64,000 nucleotides of DNA from Tachypleus tridentatus (Eukaryota; Arthropoda; Merostomata; Xiphosura; Limulidae): NCBI RefSeq assembly GCF_004210375.1, contig NC_134834.1, forward strand, positions 92,508,170 through 92,572,169. The letters run 5' to 3'. Position numbers and translations under genes: made by a program. Under the pieces are notes generated by a model. The model saw nothing but the letters and a program-made list of their open reading frames with translations, was not told the origin of the DNA and ran no database searches. Position 1 is the first letter of the stretch; the number at the start of each line of letters is the position of its first letter. Below, piece by piece: positions 11,989-26,900 of this stretch.

Positions 11989-14900
11989 CTGAAACAGAAA
12001 AATAAACTAAGATAAGACAACTGCAGCAACTAAAACCTTTGATAACAGTTGTATCTATCAGAATACACTATTTTTTGGAAGTATTTTAATCCTTCTACTG
12101 TGCCATGAAAAACATATCTATAATTTGTTGGATGAAAACAAGTCTAGTATTTTATAAAATGTGGTTTGGTAATACAGTGTTATGTTCTTATGGTTGAGTA
12201 ACAGAGTGCTACTCAATTTCTAGTGTGTTTAAATAGTCACATTTAGCCACAAAATGCTAATCCAAGATTTGATAAATTATAATTTTTTTTCTGGCCTTTT
12301 GATCTAGATTTTAATGTTATTCTGAAGGAAAAAAAATAACTTTACATAAAATTGAAGAAAAAATTATTTCTAAGAAAAAATCATATGTATCAAACTACTT
12401 TTTGTTGGTTAAAAGTTTTCATATTTACAAAACAAAAAAAAAAGTTTAAATTTTATATGCATAATATTTTCATAAGGAGAAAGCATGATGTGAATGAAAA
12501 CACAGAAATAGAGAGAAATCTATGAAGACACAAAATGTATGTATATATATTTTCAAGTAGTTTGCAGGACAAAAATTATAAGTAAATGAATAGCCATGAT
12601 ACATCATAACACCTTTATTCTATATAATTGTAGAACAGTTATGGTGAATACAGAGTATTTATTTATTCATGTTTTATTTAATTATAGACAGGAAAGCCTT
12701 TACTTTCATACAAAAAGCTCTGTGCATTAGGGAAAATCCTTTAATGTATAAAATATAAACCATCTCATAATAGTACTATCTATTTAAAAAAGTAACTTAA
12801 ATATACAACAGTTCATTGCAATTCTGTTTTACATACAAGAAAATATTTATCACAGGTTTTATATGTATGCCCTAAACAACAAAACACTACATTAATTGGA
12901 TATACATTTGTATTTCTGCAAACAAGTGGAATTTCTTCTATAATTTATAGCTATTACTGATATGTAAGTGGAACTATCATAATATCATTAACAGACTTAC
13001 ACAATGGACAAAGCAAACTGGCCAGTTGAACTGTTACGGATAAGGAAGGTTCCATTACATTTTCCATTCAGTAAGAGTTCAGCTTGTGATTTTGAGCATT
13101 CACTTAGAAACCAAGTGGATTCATCATGATGAGGAAGGTTGTCATAATTTTGAACAAAGACTGAGTCTCTGGAGGAACAAGATACAGTATTTTGTTTATT
13201 TCATGACATTGATATACAAAATTATGAACAATGAATGATTGTCCAGTCTTCATGGATCATTTCAAGATACTTTTATCACACCAATTTCTGAATTAGTGGG
13301 AGATTTCTCTCAGAACTTAACTTGCTTTAGTAGGGTGTTGATCTAAAACCTACACCTAAAAAACATCTCATAGTTCAGAAGGATGTGTATCAACATTAGT
13401 ATGAAAACAGTTAACAGATTACAGAACTGGTGTTTTAGAAACTTACTACCTATTACCATACTTGAGTAAGTAAGAACAATAGACTATTATAATGGGTAGA
13501 CAAACATTCCACAGAATATTGGTCTATCTTCAAAATGTATTAAGTTTGTCAACACCATTCTTCTTTATACTCATAAATTGTTGTTTGTTTACCTGTTATT
13601 ACTTATTACTATTTCATCACAATCAGATTACATTGTAATTATGCTTGTATATTTTTGGTATCGTTGTATGGTTGATACTAAAAAAAAAAAATGTTCAAAT
13701 GTGCATTACTTTGCTAGTAGATATGCAGAGGAGTCCTGAAGTAAGTTGTTAATCCTCTCCTTTTTCAGTCCTTTATTCAATAACCACCTAGAGATAAAGA
13801 TTTGGAAGATGAACTACTTTCCTCAGCTTGCCAATATGTAAAACGTTTGTTTACATAAACAAAAACACCATGTTATACCAGTGTTTCTCAACCAACTAGC
13901 AAGCCTGTAGGATTACATGGAAACAAATAAAAATGGACAGAATATTCATTATGGTTCACAACAGTTTAGGAAGGCAGTGAATTGGTCTCTGGTGTCATAA
14001 AGGTTGAGGAACACTGTATTATAAAAGGTATGAGCAATGATTCACAAATGAATATTTTTTTTATACACATATTAGCATCCACAACAAACGTTAATTATTA
14101 ATTCTTTTTATGTCCAACAATAGATATTTGACTATTGATAAACATTTAGTTAAGATTTCAAAATACTATACATTAAAAGTCACTATTTTTCATCCTGGTT
14201 CCTGTCCAGCACTAATAGGGACTAATTGGCTCATTAACACTTAGTTAAAATTTTAAGTGACAAATCACCAGTTTCTATAACATGAAGTCTAGTTGCCAAA
14301 ATGCTGCAAATTATTCTAAAACTGCATTATCTTTCTACATTCACCATTTTACTTTAAATCATTCTGAACTTCTTGACCTCTACAGGTTTACTACCCTAGT
14401 AATTGTTGAAGTGAGGATATGCTACATGAACTTCATAAATAAATAGAAAAATGTTAAACCTATAACACTAATCATAATAATGACACACAAATAATGGACC
14501 TAAGAAGAGTGCTGAAGGGTAAGATTATCTTTTTAAACAAGAAAAGAAACCCTGTTTAAACACACACTTATGAGAAAAAAAACACACAAGTGCAGATAAA
14601 CTTATAACAGAACCTATTTATGTTTTTTTTTAACTATCCATACATGACAATGTACAAGATTTAGTGCAAATTTGGAACCTTAAGTTTTTTGGCCTGGAAA
14701 ATGTAGGTTTCTATCTAGATATCTTTTACTGTTAAAGCACTGGTGAAAAGTATAAAACACATAAAAACAAAACAATTAATAATGTTTCCAAGTGTTTAGT
14801 GATATGTAAGTCACTAACCATATTTTCAGTTCTTTTCATAAAAATGCTAAAATTATCATTTTAAATGGAAAAGTAAAATGTTCTAAGATCAATATATAAC

Positions 14901-17900
14901 TCTATGAAAACAGCTAGTGATGTTTTGTTTCAAATAACCATCCTGGTTATCAGTGATTCTGTTTTTTCACTAGAAATGTAATGTTTTAATTTTAAGAATT
15001 TTAATGTTGTCAAAAGTAGAAAAATATCATAAATTTCTATTTAGATATTACATAGGTATCAAAGTAAATCTGTTGAGAATTTTCTGGATGCTAACAATAA
15101 ATGGCTAAACAGGGAACTGGTTTTGAATTCTTCATTACTTAATCAATATGATCATAAATATTTACTGAATAAAGTGACTGGTTTTAAAATTCACAAGCTT
15201 GTTAATTTAATAAATTAACTATTTAAACAAACCACTGATATCTAATACAAATAGATGCAACATTCTTAGTGATTGGATGACTTATGTTGTTGTATTTTAA
15301 AAAGAAATTTGGAAAATAAATATTAACAACAATTTCTAATTAAGTTGTTGTTCCTCACTGATATAAAAATTACATTTCTGGGAATTTTGTCATTGTCAGG
15401 TCACATAAGACAACCTCAAATTTTATATTGACAAAATATCTCACACTTATGCTAATTCTTCCTTCACATAAATGTTGAATTACATTTCTGTCACGTACTA
15501 TTCTTTACAACAAATTCCAAACACATCTCAGTCACTTTACTGTGAATGGATGTTCTTGGTGAAATGTGAAGCTTGTTTAATCCACTTCTGAATGCTTTTA
15601 CTGCAGAATACTTTCCAATATTTGAGAAGATACTTTTATTTGGTCTATAATAAACAGCTAGCATTCTGGAAACTTACCGTGAAATTACATCCAGTACAAA
15701 GACTTACAGAATAAAACTAGAAGTATTGCTGTTGTAACATTACATCAAGAAAGAGCACATATACCAAGAAGTAACACATGAAAAACATATCCAGAGAATA
15801 ATTAGCATAACCTAATAAAATTTTAATTTTCAAAACTAAGTAGACATATTGAAAGACATCAGTTTTCAAAAACAAACTCAAAACTAAGAACAAATAAAGT
15901 TAAGTGAACATTCTAAAATCATACAGCTCAGAAAAAAAAAACAATCTATACTTCAATCAAAAACAGAATAGAAAACTGTAACACATTTATGCTACAAACA
16001 AACTAAACACACTCTAAAATGTATGCCCTATGCAAGTAACACATTTAAAATTCCATCATCTGTTTTGTACACTTTCAACTATCTTCAAGCAACTGCAGAA
16101 GAGCGGTCACATTCAATACAAAAGATTACTATTTGCACTTCACTGTTGGCCAGTAATGGTAATCAGTTGCCAATGGAAATTTAAGCAAGATGGATATGTG
16201 CTGGTTGGTAAGCAACAGGAAGATAATTATCAGTATTAGGTAATTTTTTTTTCAATATTTAAAACTGCTTTGGTCATAGGGTTTTTAATAATTTCACATT
16301 TATATTCTTATGTGAAAAGGAGCAATCTAAGAATATCCAATTAAATCTAGCACATGTGGTGTGAGTTTTATTAATTGTAGTATGGGGAAAAATTGTTAAT
16401 AATAAACACTTAACTCAATAAGTCTAATCAGTATGGCCTATACATTTCAAATTTGATGTTACAAACTAACAAGGTAACTCAAGTGATTCCGAGTAACTTG
16501 TTGATGGTGGTTTCAGAAGTGTGATCAGAATTTATCCATCACCTCTAGACTTTGAGTTATTGTAATATCACAATATTTTATCAGCACTATGTGATATACC
16601 ATGCAATCAACTCAGTACAATAGATTTATGCTGTCAAGAAAAGTTTACTTGGACAGTTTTACTCTCTCAACACAGACTCACTCAAATTAACTGACCACAT
16701 GATCTCTTTGTATTCATTTAAGAGTCTTTACAGATTTATTACTTCTAATTTTCAATATAACATGTATATCTTCATAAAATTTGGCAGTATTTCAGTTAAT
16801 ATTATAAGTCTTTCACATACAAAAATTTATATTTTTTGGTGAAGTATTTCTAATAAAATACAACAAATATCTGTTCATGAATATAAGGAACTTTTATTCT
16901 GAATAATCTTGAGCAAAGTAATTTTCATGTTAAAATTAAAAATACTTTTCCTCATGATTTAAAATCTCAAATTTCTTTTGTGTAATTCTTAATACCTCTT
17001 AAATGTATTTCAAATGTTTTTTTTTCAGTAACATCACAGTTTATCTGTTATTCTCTCTACCCTATCTCAAATTGTAATTGACTAATTTGATTGACCTTGT
17101 AACTAAGAAAAAAATAAATATAATTACTCCCTTTCTTTTCTTTCTAAGATGACTCAATTCATGACATGAAATGATGAAACTACTTTTGTTTATCCTAAGT
17201 AGCTTTAAGTTTGTAACTGTAAAAAAATATTTATATTTAAATTTTATTATTGTATTGTTATGTCTAACTAACTATCCATACCATTGTAAGTTGCAAATCA
17301 TTCAGGGAATGTGCAACTCACAATACACTAATGAATTAAATTATCCACAAGTTAATACCAGCTACTTGCATGTGTGTCTCATGAAACAGTTTTATTATCA
17401 TTTATTTTAATCTAAAATGTAATCTTAACATATTTTTGCATTTTAGTTACTTTTATAGAATAAATACAAAAAGCAAAAAAATATAGTAAACAAATCATCC
17501 TTTCTATGAAAATTTTCTAGCTTTTTAACTATGCATTATAAATTTATCCAACGTAGTTGTTAACTTTCTCATGGGAACAATGAAGGTATTCCAAGTGAAA
17601 CTGACATTTAACCATTCAGAACAAAATTTTATACAGCACGTCATTTGATAAATGAAAACCTTGACTTTCTACTGGTTATAGGTAATATAATTTTTTTTTG
17701 TAGTGAAAGAGAAAAAAATTTTAAAATATTGACCAGTATTATTAATTATTTGGTACTAACAAAGATACAAATAATATTAAGAAATAAATTCAGCTTGAAA
17801 TAAATGTCCAGTAAATATAACCTACCAGATTATGTGTTATAATCAAAAATGACTTATCAAAATAATTTTCTGAGCACTTTTTTAGCCTCAGTTTATTTTT

Positions 17901-20900
17901 ATTTATTGCTTATTTATACACATTCAAATACACAATACCACCCCAATCACAAATGAATCTATATTTCTGATTATGTATTAAAATTGTAAAAAAAAGCAAC
18001 TTACATTTGATACTGTTCACGTTGCTTGTACAACTGAATGACTTCAGGTTTTAGACAGTTCATTTCCCGATCTAATGTCCGGTTATAAGCTGCTTGGTGT
18101 TTCAAATCATTTTCCACCTGAATTTTACTTTCTTGCATACAGTGTAGCTTTCTCTTCAATAGATCAAAGTTTTCAGCAAGACTACAATATAAATAAAACA
18201 GGATGTTATTAACTTCTCATTAACTCTTCAACAGATCAAGATTTTTCATTAAGAGCATCTGATTAACTCTTTTACAACAAGGCAACTTATGTTCTCAGCA
18301 ATTAAGGAAAATTTATAAAGATTATACAATTTTATATGACTGGCATACTTTAGAATGATTGCACCAGTGATCAAAAGGTTATATCTGTTCAAAAATAGAA
18401 GTGTTGACACCAAACTTCCCAAAAATTAAACAGAAACTTCAGTGCAATAGAAAAAATTAAAAGTATTATAGAAAAAAAAAAGCTTCAAACTTTTAAAACA
18501 AACCATAATGGAAAAACACAGAAAGCAAAACTTTTTCTGCAAAAATTAACTTAGCTTCTGAAGCAAACTCACATGTTTGACTACCCCTGAAGATTATAAC
18601 TTACTTTTTTCATTAATACAGAATAGCACCTACAATAAAGGCTTAACTATCACACCAAATTTAGAAAGAAAGCTAGAAATACTTTGCATGTCAGCAGAGT
18701 CAAAAAAACAAACAAAAACGACAATAAAAAAATAACAATCAAACAATGTAAAGAATGTTTTGGTTGTTTTTGTTTTTTGAATTTTGGGCAAAGCTACTTG
18801 AGGGCTCTCTGCACTAGCTGTCCCTAATTTAGCAGTGTAAGACTAGATGGAAGGCAGCTAGTCATCACCACCCACTGCCAACTGTTGGGCTACTCTTTTA
18901 CCAACGAATTGTGGGATTGACTGTCACATTATAATGCCTCCATGACTAAAAGGGCGAGCATGTTTGGCGCGACAGGGATGAGAACCTGCTACCTTCAGAT
19001 TACGAGTCGCACGCCTTAACCCACTTGGCCATGCCGGGCCCTGTAAAGAATGATGTTATCACCCTTGGAAACTTTTAACTCTGTAAGTTTCAAATCATAG
19101 TCCTAAATAAAGGTCTTAACTATGAAGTAACTCCTCCCAACTTCCCAGTGTTAGATTTATAAATAAGTTTTGAAACCTTCTGCAGGAAAGTAATGAGAGA
19201 ATGTAATCACAAATTCAACCAACAGCAAACAACAGTCGAAAACCTCAAGAATAATTCATGTCTAATTCATCTCAGGACAGAGAATTGTTCAAAATATTAA
19301 AAAAAATTGTGTACTTGAGAATGATTGCAGCATTAATCAAAATATCGTATCTGTTCTTAAAACTGATCTTAGTCACTGTAAAAGTTTCAACTGTACATAA
19401 TTTCATATTTCATTTATTTATTTATTTCATATTTCCTTTAAAATAGGACAATATGTTACTTGATTCACTGGGAAAACTCTTGATCAAAGTATACCTATAT
19501 ATATATGTCAATACATATGAAAAATTGACAATAAATAGGTCAGCCATAATTTCTTAATATACAGTCATGTGAAAAAGTTAGGGCACCCTATGAAAGCCTG
19601 TGTATTTTTGTAATATTTTTGGATATACAGATATTTAATCTCAATTTTAGCAATACTGAGACATTATAGGAATATAATGAAGCAATTAAAACTGAAGAAA
19701 AGACTTTTCAAGATCTTCTGTAAATGTAATTCTACAAAAATGCATAATATAACTGAGGAAAAAGTTAGGACACCCTACCCCCTAATAGCTAGTGTTACCT
19801 CCTTTGTCTGAAATACCTGCAGTGAGACACTTCTTTTAGCCATCTACCAGTCTCTGACATCGGTCTGAAGAAAGTTTGCCCAACTCCTCAATGCAGAATT
19901 CTTTCAGCTGTGAGATGTTTGAGGGGTTTCTTGCACGTACAGCCCATTTCAAGTCACCCCATATCATCTTAATGGAATTAAGATCTGAGCTTTGACTCGG
20001 CCATTCCAGGACTCTCCATTTCTTAGTTTTCAGCCAGTCCTTGGTGGATTTACTGGTATGTTTTGGGTCATTGTCATGTTGCAGGGTCCAGTTCCGCTTC
20101 AGCTTTAATTTTCTTACTGATGGTCTCACATGATCCTCAAGCATCCTCTGATACACAGTAGAATTCATGGTGGATTCTATGATTGTGAGCTGTCCAGGTC
20201 CTGCTGCAGCAAAGCAGCCCCAAACCATGACACTTCAACCTCCATGCTTCACAGTTGGTATGAAGTTCTTTTCCTGGAATGCTGTATTTGGTTTACACCA
20301 AACATGTCCTCTGTTCTGGTGTCCAAATAATTCAATTTTGGACTTATCTGTCCAAAGAATATTATTCCAGAAGTCCTGGTCTTTGTCTACATTTTCTCTG
20401 ACAAACTTCAGTCTGGCCTTGATGTTTCTCTTAGAGAGCAATGGCTTCCTCCTTGTACACCTCCCATGCAAGTTAAACTTGTGCAGTCTCTTTCTGATTG
20501 TAGAGGCATGCATGTTCACATCAACAGTAGCCAGAGCCTGCTGTAGGTCCCGTGATGACATGGTAGGGTGTTTGGAGACCTCTTTTAGCATCTTGTGGTC
20601 TGCTCTCGGGGTGAACTTGCTTGGACGACCAGACCTGGGCATGTTGGTAGTTGTTTTGAAAGCCCTCTACTTGTTGACTATTTTCCGGACAGTGGAATGG
20701 CTGATTTCAAAATCTTTTGGGATTTTTTAAAATCCATTACCAGATTCATAAGCTGCTACAATTTTCTTTCTGAAGGCCTCAGACAGCTCTTTTGCTCTCA
20801 CCATGGTGCTCACTCTCACTTCAACAGTCAGGAGCACACCAAACCAAATGTCTGAGGTTTAAATAGGGCAATCCTCATTCAAAATGCTGAGTAACGATCT

Positions 20901-23900
20901 TCTAATCATGTGCACCTGGTGAGATACACCTGTGTGTGAGTTGAGCCATTTTAAGTGGGAATAAATGTGGGGGTGTCCTAACTTTTTCCTCAGTTAGAAT
21001 ATGCATTTTTGTAGAATTACATTTACAGCAGATCTTGAAAAGTCTTTTCTTCAGTTTTAATTGTTTAGTTATATTCTATAATCTCTCATCATTGTTAAAA
21101 TTGAGATTAAATACCTATATATCCAAAAATGTTACAAAAATACACAGGCTTTCATAGGGTGTCCTTACTTTTTCACATGACTGTATGTCTTGGAGAAAAA
21201 TACTCACCATACTTTATGATATATATCTAGGGTACATGTTATTAAAGTATACAAATTAATATATATATATATGTATACATATAAATATTTTTAATACGTA
21301 TTCTAGACACACAAATTGTCAATGAAAAGAAAACACAGTCTGACAGCATTATATTGCTGTTTCATATTATTAAACTATGAGACAGATGACTAAAAGTTAA
21401 CACTTTCCTAAATTGAAAATGTATTTCCAATAATACTTACTTCCACTGACACTAACAGTTATTCCTCAACCCTCAGGTTTTTAACTATTCCTATCTAAGC
21501 ACTGGTCTCACTTACTCCATTCTTTTGTGCTTCATTTAAATGCCCTCAGTGATATCTGTCTTGTGAAATTCTCCATCTCTATCAACACACCCTCTATCCT
21601 GCTATTGTATACATGTATCTTATTCAGATAATGTAATCACTTCTTCAAGTCTTACACCATCCCCATCACTAACACCAGCTTTTAGTGGGATGGGAAGGAA
21701 GGGAGGTAGAGTATCAGAAGAGGTAAGTACTATAGGAAATACATTTTCAATTCAGGGAAATGTAATTTCCAAAACACTTATCTCTGTTGACACAAACAGC
21801 TGGAATTCCACATTGAGAAGGTGAAGGAACCACTGAGAGCATTATCCATACAGAAAGCATCTGCATATATCATGTGTGTACCAAGATAAGATTATTATCT
21901 GAGTGGAGAAACCACACTATATCCAGGAACAGGTATACTCGTGACATGGAACTTAGAACCAGATGAAAGGGTTGAACAGTGCATGAGTGGTCATCAATGT
22001 GGGCCAGCCACAACAGGATAGCTAAGATTCCACTACTTGGGGTTGGAATTAAGGGATCATGGTACCTATAACCTACATTAGTCAAGACAATTGATCTGCC
22101 ACCAAAATCGTCACCATGGCAAGCTTGTAGAGTGATATGATAGGAGTAGTTTTGAGACAAGATATCCAAGATTTGTAAACAAACAGCTCTCTTGATGAGA
22201 AATTGTTGAAGTAAAGCCTGATGATTTTGCCCTTAATGAAACGTTTTTTGAGGAGAAAGAAGGTAAGACTAGCCATCTGTGTATAGAACTTGTAATTCCT
22301 CATCATTAAGATGTGTATTGCATCCTTGAAACAAGTTATATATGAAAAGATGGATCTCTGGATGAGGTGGTGACAGAAGAATCCATATCTGATTATTGTT
22401 TGAATTTATCACCAGCTTTTAATGTGGAGGAAGGACAAGAGCGTGTGAAAAGACATATTTTTGGAAATACATTTTTATTTAGAAAATTTTAACTTTCCAA
22501 ACATACTTACTTTTCCTCACACTATATCCACAATCCCACATTTGTAAGGTGAAAGGGTTGGTAAGGGCATTATACATACAGAAAGCATCTGTTTAAATCA
22601 TGGATGTATCAACACACAATTGGCACCCAAGGTAAACAAACTCAACCAGAAAGTCTGAAAGGCAATATACCATGCTTGGAGTGATGGAATCTGGTACGCC
22701 ATACTCAACCTGAGGAAAGAGAAATCATCCAGTCTGAAATCACAAACAACATATTCACTCCCCAAATGAGTATGAAAAGTAAATTCTTCTTGTCTCCAGG
22801 AGGATATGAAGCAAGTTGTGCTCAACCATGAACGTGGGATGGGACCACTTGACATTTGAAATTACAAGAAGACAAAGTCCTTTCCATTAACAATGTACTG
22901 AACTAATATTGTTCAAAAAAGAAGAACCATGTTCAACCCAACCTGATAGCTGGGTGTCACATCTGAACTGATTATATGAATAAAGTGTTGAGGTTCCCAC
23001 CTACAACTGGGAAAAACATCCGGGGATCTGGATACGAGGGTCCCTGCTCTGGAAGAAAAAACCTATGTCTACACCACAGTGACTGGAAACTAGGTGTGGT
23101 ATGGATTCCCTAGCTCCACCAGTAGAATTTGGAGGTTAATGTGCATTAGGAAGTCCTGAGGAATAATGCAATAGATTAACAAAGTTCCTTAATTTTTTCT
23201 TAAGGGAGCTAACCCCAATTTATTCAACCTGATGATCAACATGAATGGCCAGGATCCCTTTAGTTTTACTCATAATAGTCCATGAATAGCATTTCAGCAT
23301 AGAATAGTAACAGCACGTGGCAAGCTTCTTGATGGTCTTATGGAACACTTCATTTTCACGGTATGTTGCAACTAGGAGTAATAATAGTGAAATAGTGGTT
23401 GTTAGTGAAAAAGTGTAATAAGAAAAGCATACCTGCCTGGACAACACTCATCACAGAGTGGGATCCAGTGAAAATGAGATTAGGGACCTGGAAAAGGAAA
23501 ACAGAAGAAAGGTTTGTTTTGTTTGTTTGTTTTGGTATTTTGCACAAAGCTACTCGAGGGCTATCTGCACTAGCTGTCCCTAATTTAACAGTGTAAGACT
23601 AGAGAGAAGGCAGCTAGTCATCACCACCCACCGCCAACTCTTGGACTACTCTTTAACCAACAAATAGTGGGATTGACCGTCACATTATAAATGCCCCCAC
23701 AGCTGAAAAGGTGAGCAAGTTTAGTGCAATGGGGATGCAAACCTGCGATCCTCAGATTAGAAGTTGCACGCCTTAACCACCTGGCCATGCCGGGCTCAGA
23801 AGAAAGGAAAAGAAAGATAACCTAATTACAATCTATCAGATGTGATCAATACAGCCACTGGGAGTAGTCAAAAACATCTGCAGAAAGAAACTCCCAGATC

Positions 23901-26900
23901 ATGTATATAATGGGAGAGAAAAGTATTGGTAGTAGTCCACATACCAGCTTGCACAATGTTTCACTGTAGGGACTTCAAACAGGTAGCTAAGGACAATTGT
24001 GAAGAGATAGTCCATAAGGTGCAATATTGATTAATTCATGAAGCCATCTCATCATGGTAATAGGGATAAATCACACAAAACAGAAGAATCTCAATGAATA
24101 AAAAAGTTGATTTCTAGCACCATGAAAGAAGTTAGTGTGAGCCACATAATACACGAAGATATGGACAGGACATAAAACATGATCAGGATCCAAGTTATCA
24201 TAAAGGTGAGAAATAGTCCATAAGTGAATTGGTGAAAAGGATTTATCCTCTTCCCTGGCTGCCAGTCTTCAAAAGTAGGAATCTATCTAGATACAGCAGG
24301 ACATAGATAGAATGGTAAAATGGTATGCCAGCAATAACAAAAAATACACTTTAAGAGAAGAGTGATACACAAAACATGATGCTAAAAGTTCAAAGGGATG
24401 ATGAGAAACGTATGCAGTACTACCATAATACCCGAGTTAGGCAAAAGAAAAAGCTTTTGGGATAAAGAATGCAAAAAGATTTAAGTAGGTTGAATAGAAT
24501 GGAAGGATTAAAAATTTCCCAGTATTTTGAATACTGAAAAGAAGTCAACAAGGCTCCCTTATATAAGGTGATGGTAGCTGAAACAAGATCTTTTCCAAAA
24601 AGCCAGGTGAAAATATGGGATATGGTGGAAACAGTTGGATGAAGTGGAATGAATTTTCTTTTGAGACACTACTGGCAATAGATGTGCTATTTACATTAAT
24701 AAATGGCTACTGTGGGTCTATGGAAAGACTAAACCAAATACAAAGCTACTTGAGAAGTTAAGACCTGATGTCATGCAAAGGAATGCTTAACATCCAAGCA
24801 TGAAGTTTAAGCTTCTGAATGTTTGGGTGTGGAATTTGAGATCAAGGTTGCTGCAACAGAAGTGGCCAAATAAGAGGTTAACCCTCTTGATGATAATGAA
24901 GAAGACGAAACCATGGCTGCACCGGCCAATACAGGACAACCAACAGCACACATGAAAGAGTGGATTGAATCATAGCCAGAACTCTGGTCAACAGATGAAC
25001 TGGAGGAAGGAATATATGTGCAAACCTGTTCAGTCCTGACTAAATGCACATATTACCAAAGTCCAGGGATGAGGTACAGAAGACCAAAAAGCTTGTGGCT
25101 GAGAGTTAAAATGAGTGGCAAGTGCATCAACTATTGGAGATTTGAATCACAAGCAAATTCACCAGAAGATCTTGTGATGAAGCATCCATTCAGAGTGAAA
25201 AATGCAGTCATGGCAAGACAGATGATCTGCTATTAAGTTCATCATAATGAACATGAAAAGCTAGAATACTGGTAAGATGGAAGTGAGCCCAGTAGAGAAC
25301 ATCCAAAGTCTGAAACAAAGGTCTTGAAAACGTGTGCCCCTTTGATGAAAAACACAATATATTACTGTTGAATTGTCAAAATGAATCATAAATATTTTCC
25401 TGTTGAGCAGCAAAGAGTTCTAAAATTTTGATGTGGAGAGAAGATTTGTTGTTAGTCCATAGACCCTGGAATTTCTGACCACAGATGTATGCTCCCCATC
25501 TCTGAAGTGAGGCATCTGTGAAAAGATAAATCTTAGGACAGGGGTATGGAAGATGAACACCAGTGGTAGACTGGTTCTGATTCAATCATCACTTGGATGA
25601 TCCACTGGTTTGGAGGACATGCCCCGCTGGTTATGCAATAACCATTGAAAGATTGCATGTGTGCTTATCTCAAAGAAATGAGAGATTTGAGGTATGCCTA
25701 CATCTCCAAAAGAGAGGCAACCATCTGTGTAGAAGGATAATGAGACACGAGTAAGAGTCTGACTGTTTCCCCCATAACGTGGAGCTCGATGGGGGTTGGC
25801 CGAGCCCAATTCAAATTGAATAAGGCCCCCAGGTGAACAATGTATTGAGTCGGTAAAAGAATGGATTTCTCTGTTCTGATGAGAAACTCAGCATTTGTGG
25901 CCTCTGAAAGGAGAATCTGGGTGTTCTGTTCTGCAATCTGAAATAACCAATTATACATATAATTATGTGTGCACAGGTGTAAAGAATGAGAGTGATGATA
26001 AAAATCTCATACCATTCTGTAGAAGACATATGGTACAAATGCTAGGCCAAAGGACAGGGCTCTTAACTGCAAAACCTTATTCTTGTGCACGAAACATAGA
26101 AATCAGCTCAATCACTTGGCTTCTGGAATGTGAAGTTGTGTGTTGGCAACATCAAACTTGTTCACCAAGAAACCTGAGGAAAAATATCCTTATAGGCTGT
26201 GAAAAAACTCCACAATGAACCAAGGAGGATCCAGGAATTGGTTGAGACAAAAAAGATCAATGATTTGGTGCTAATCTCCAACCTTTTTTTGGGCACAACA
26301 AAGTGACAAGAATAAAATCCCAGAAGAATGTGATCAACTCTTTCTACCACCTTCCTTGATCAAGAAGTCCATTATAGTTTGGAAACAAAGAACCACACTC
26401 TGTTGATCTGTTGAAGACAAAAACACTGCAAGTTGGGAGGATAAAAGAGGCAAATATGGGAACTGAATGACTAACACCAATGTTAAAACTTGGAGGACCT
26501 ATGGATCTGTGGTGAAGAAAGTTCAGACTTCCAGGAAATTACGTAACCATGCACCCACAGACTCTACCAATACAGTACAATCACCAATGTTGTTAGTGCT
26601 ACTCCTTTTACAAGGAGGAGCCATGAGGATAAGGATGGAATCTTATGATGATGAGAAACCCACTTAAAGTAGCAATGTATTCTCAAGACAGCTGGTAGAA
26701 GTATTAAAACTTTAATTAAAATAAAGTTTTAATACTCACACCAGCTGCCTTGAGAAGGACGGAATCTATTGTGAGTATCAATAGACCAAGGAACTGAAGA
26801 TAAGGGTTGGGACACATGATGATCAAATGTACCTAGACTATTAGCTAGAACCGAAGAAAGTTGATAGGCCAAGTATGGCAATGAATAATATGAAGAATAT

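Noticed and set aside
16030..16239. Open frame of 69 codons in the intron between exons 15 and 16
   Set aside because: Opposite strand to the gene, no recognisable domain and no sign of coding constraint.
20130..20855. Plus-strand open frames of 66-187 codons at the Tc1-like element
   Set aside because: They are antisense to the transposase, whose minus-strand frame shows the conserved motifs.
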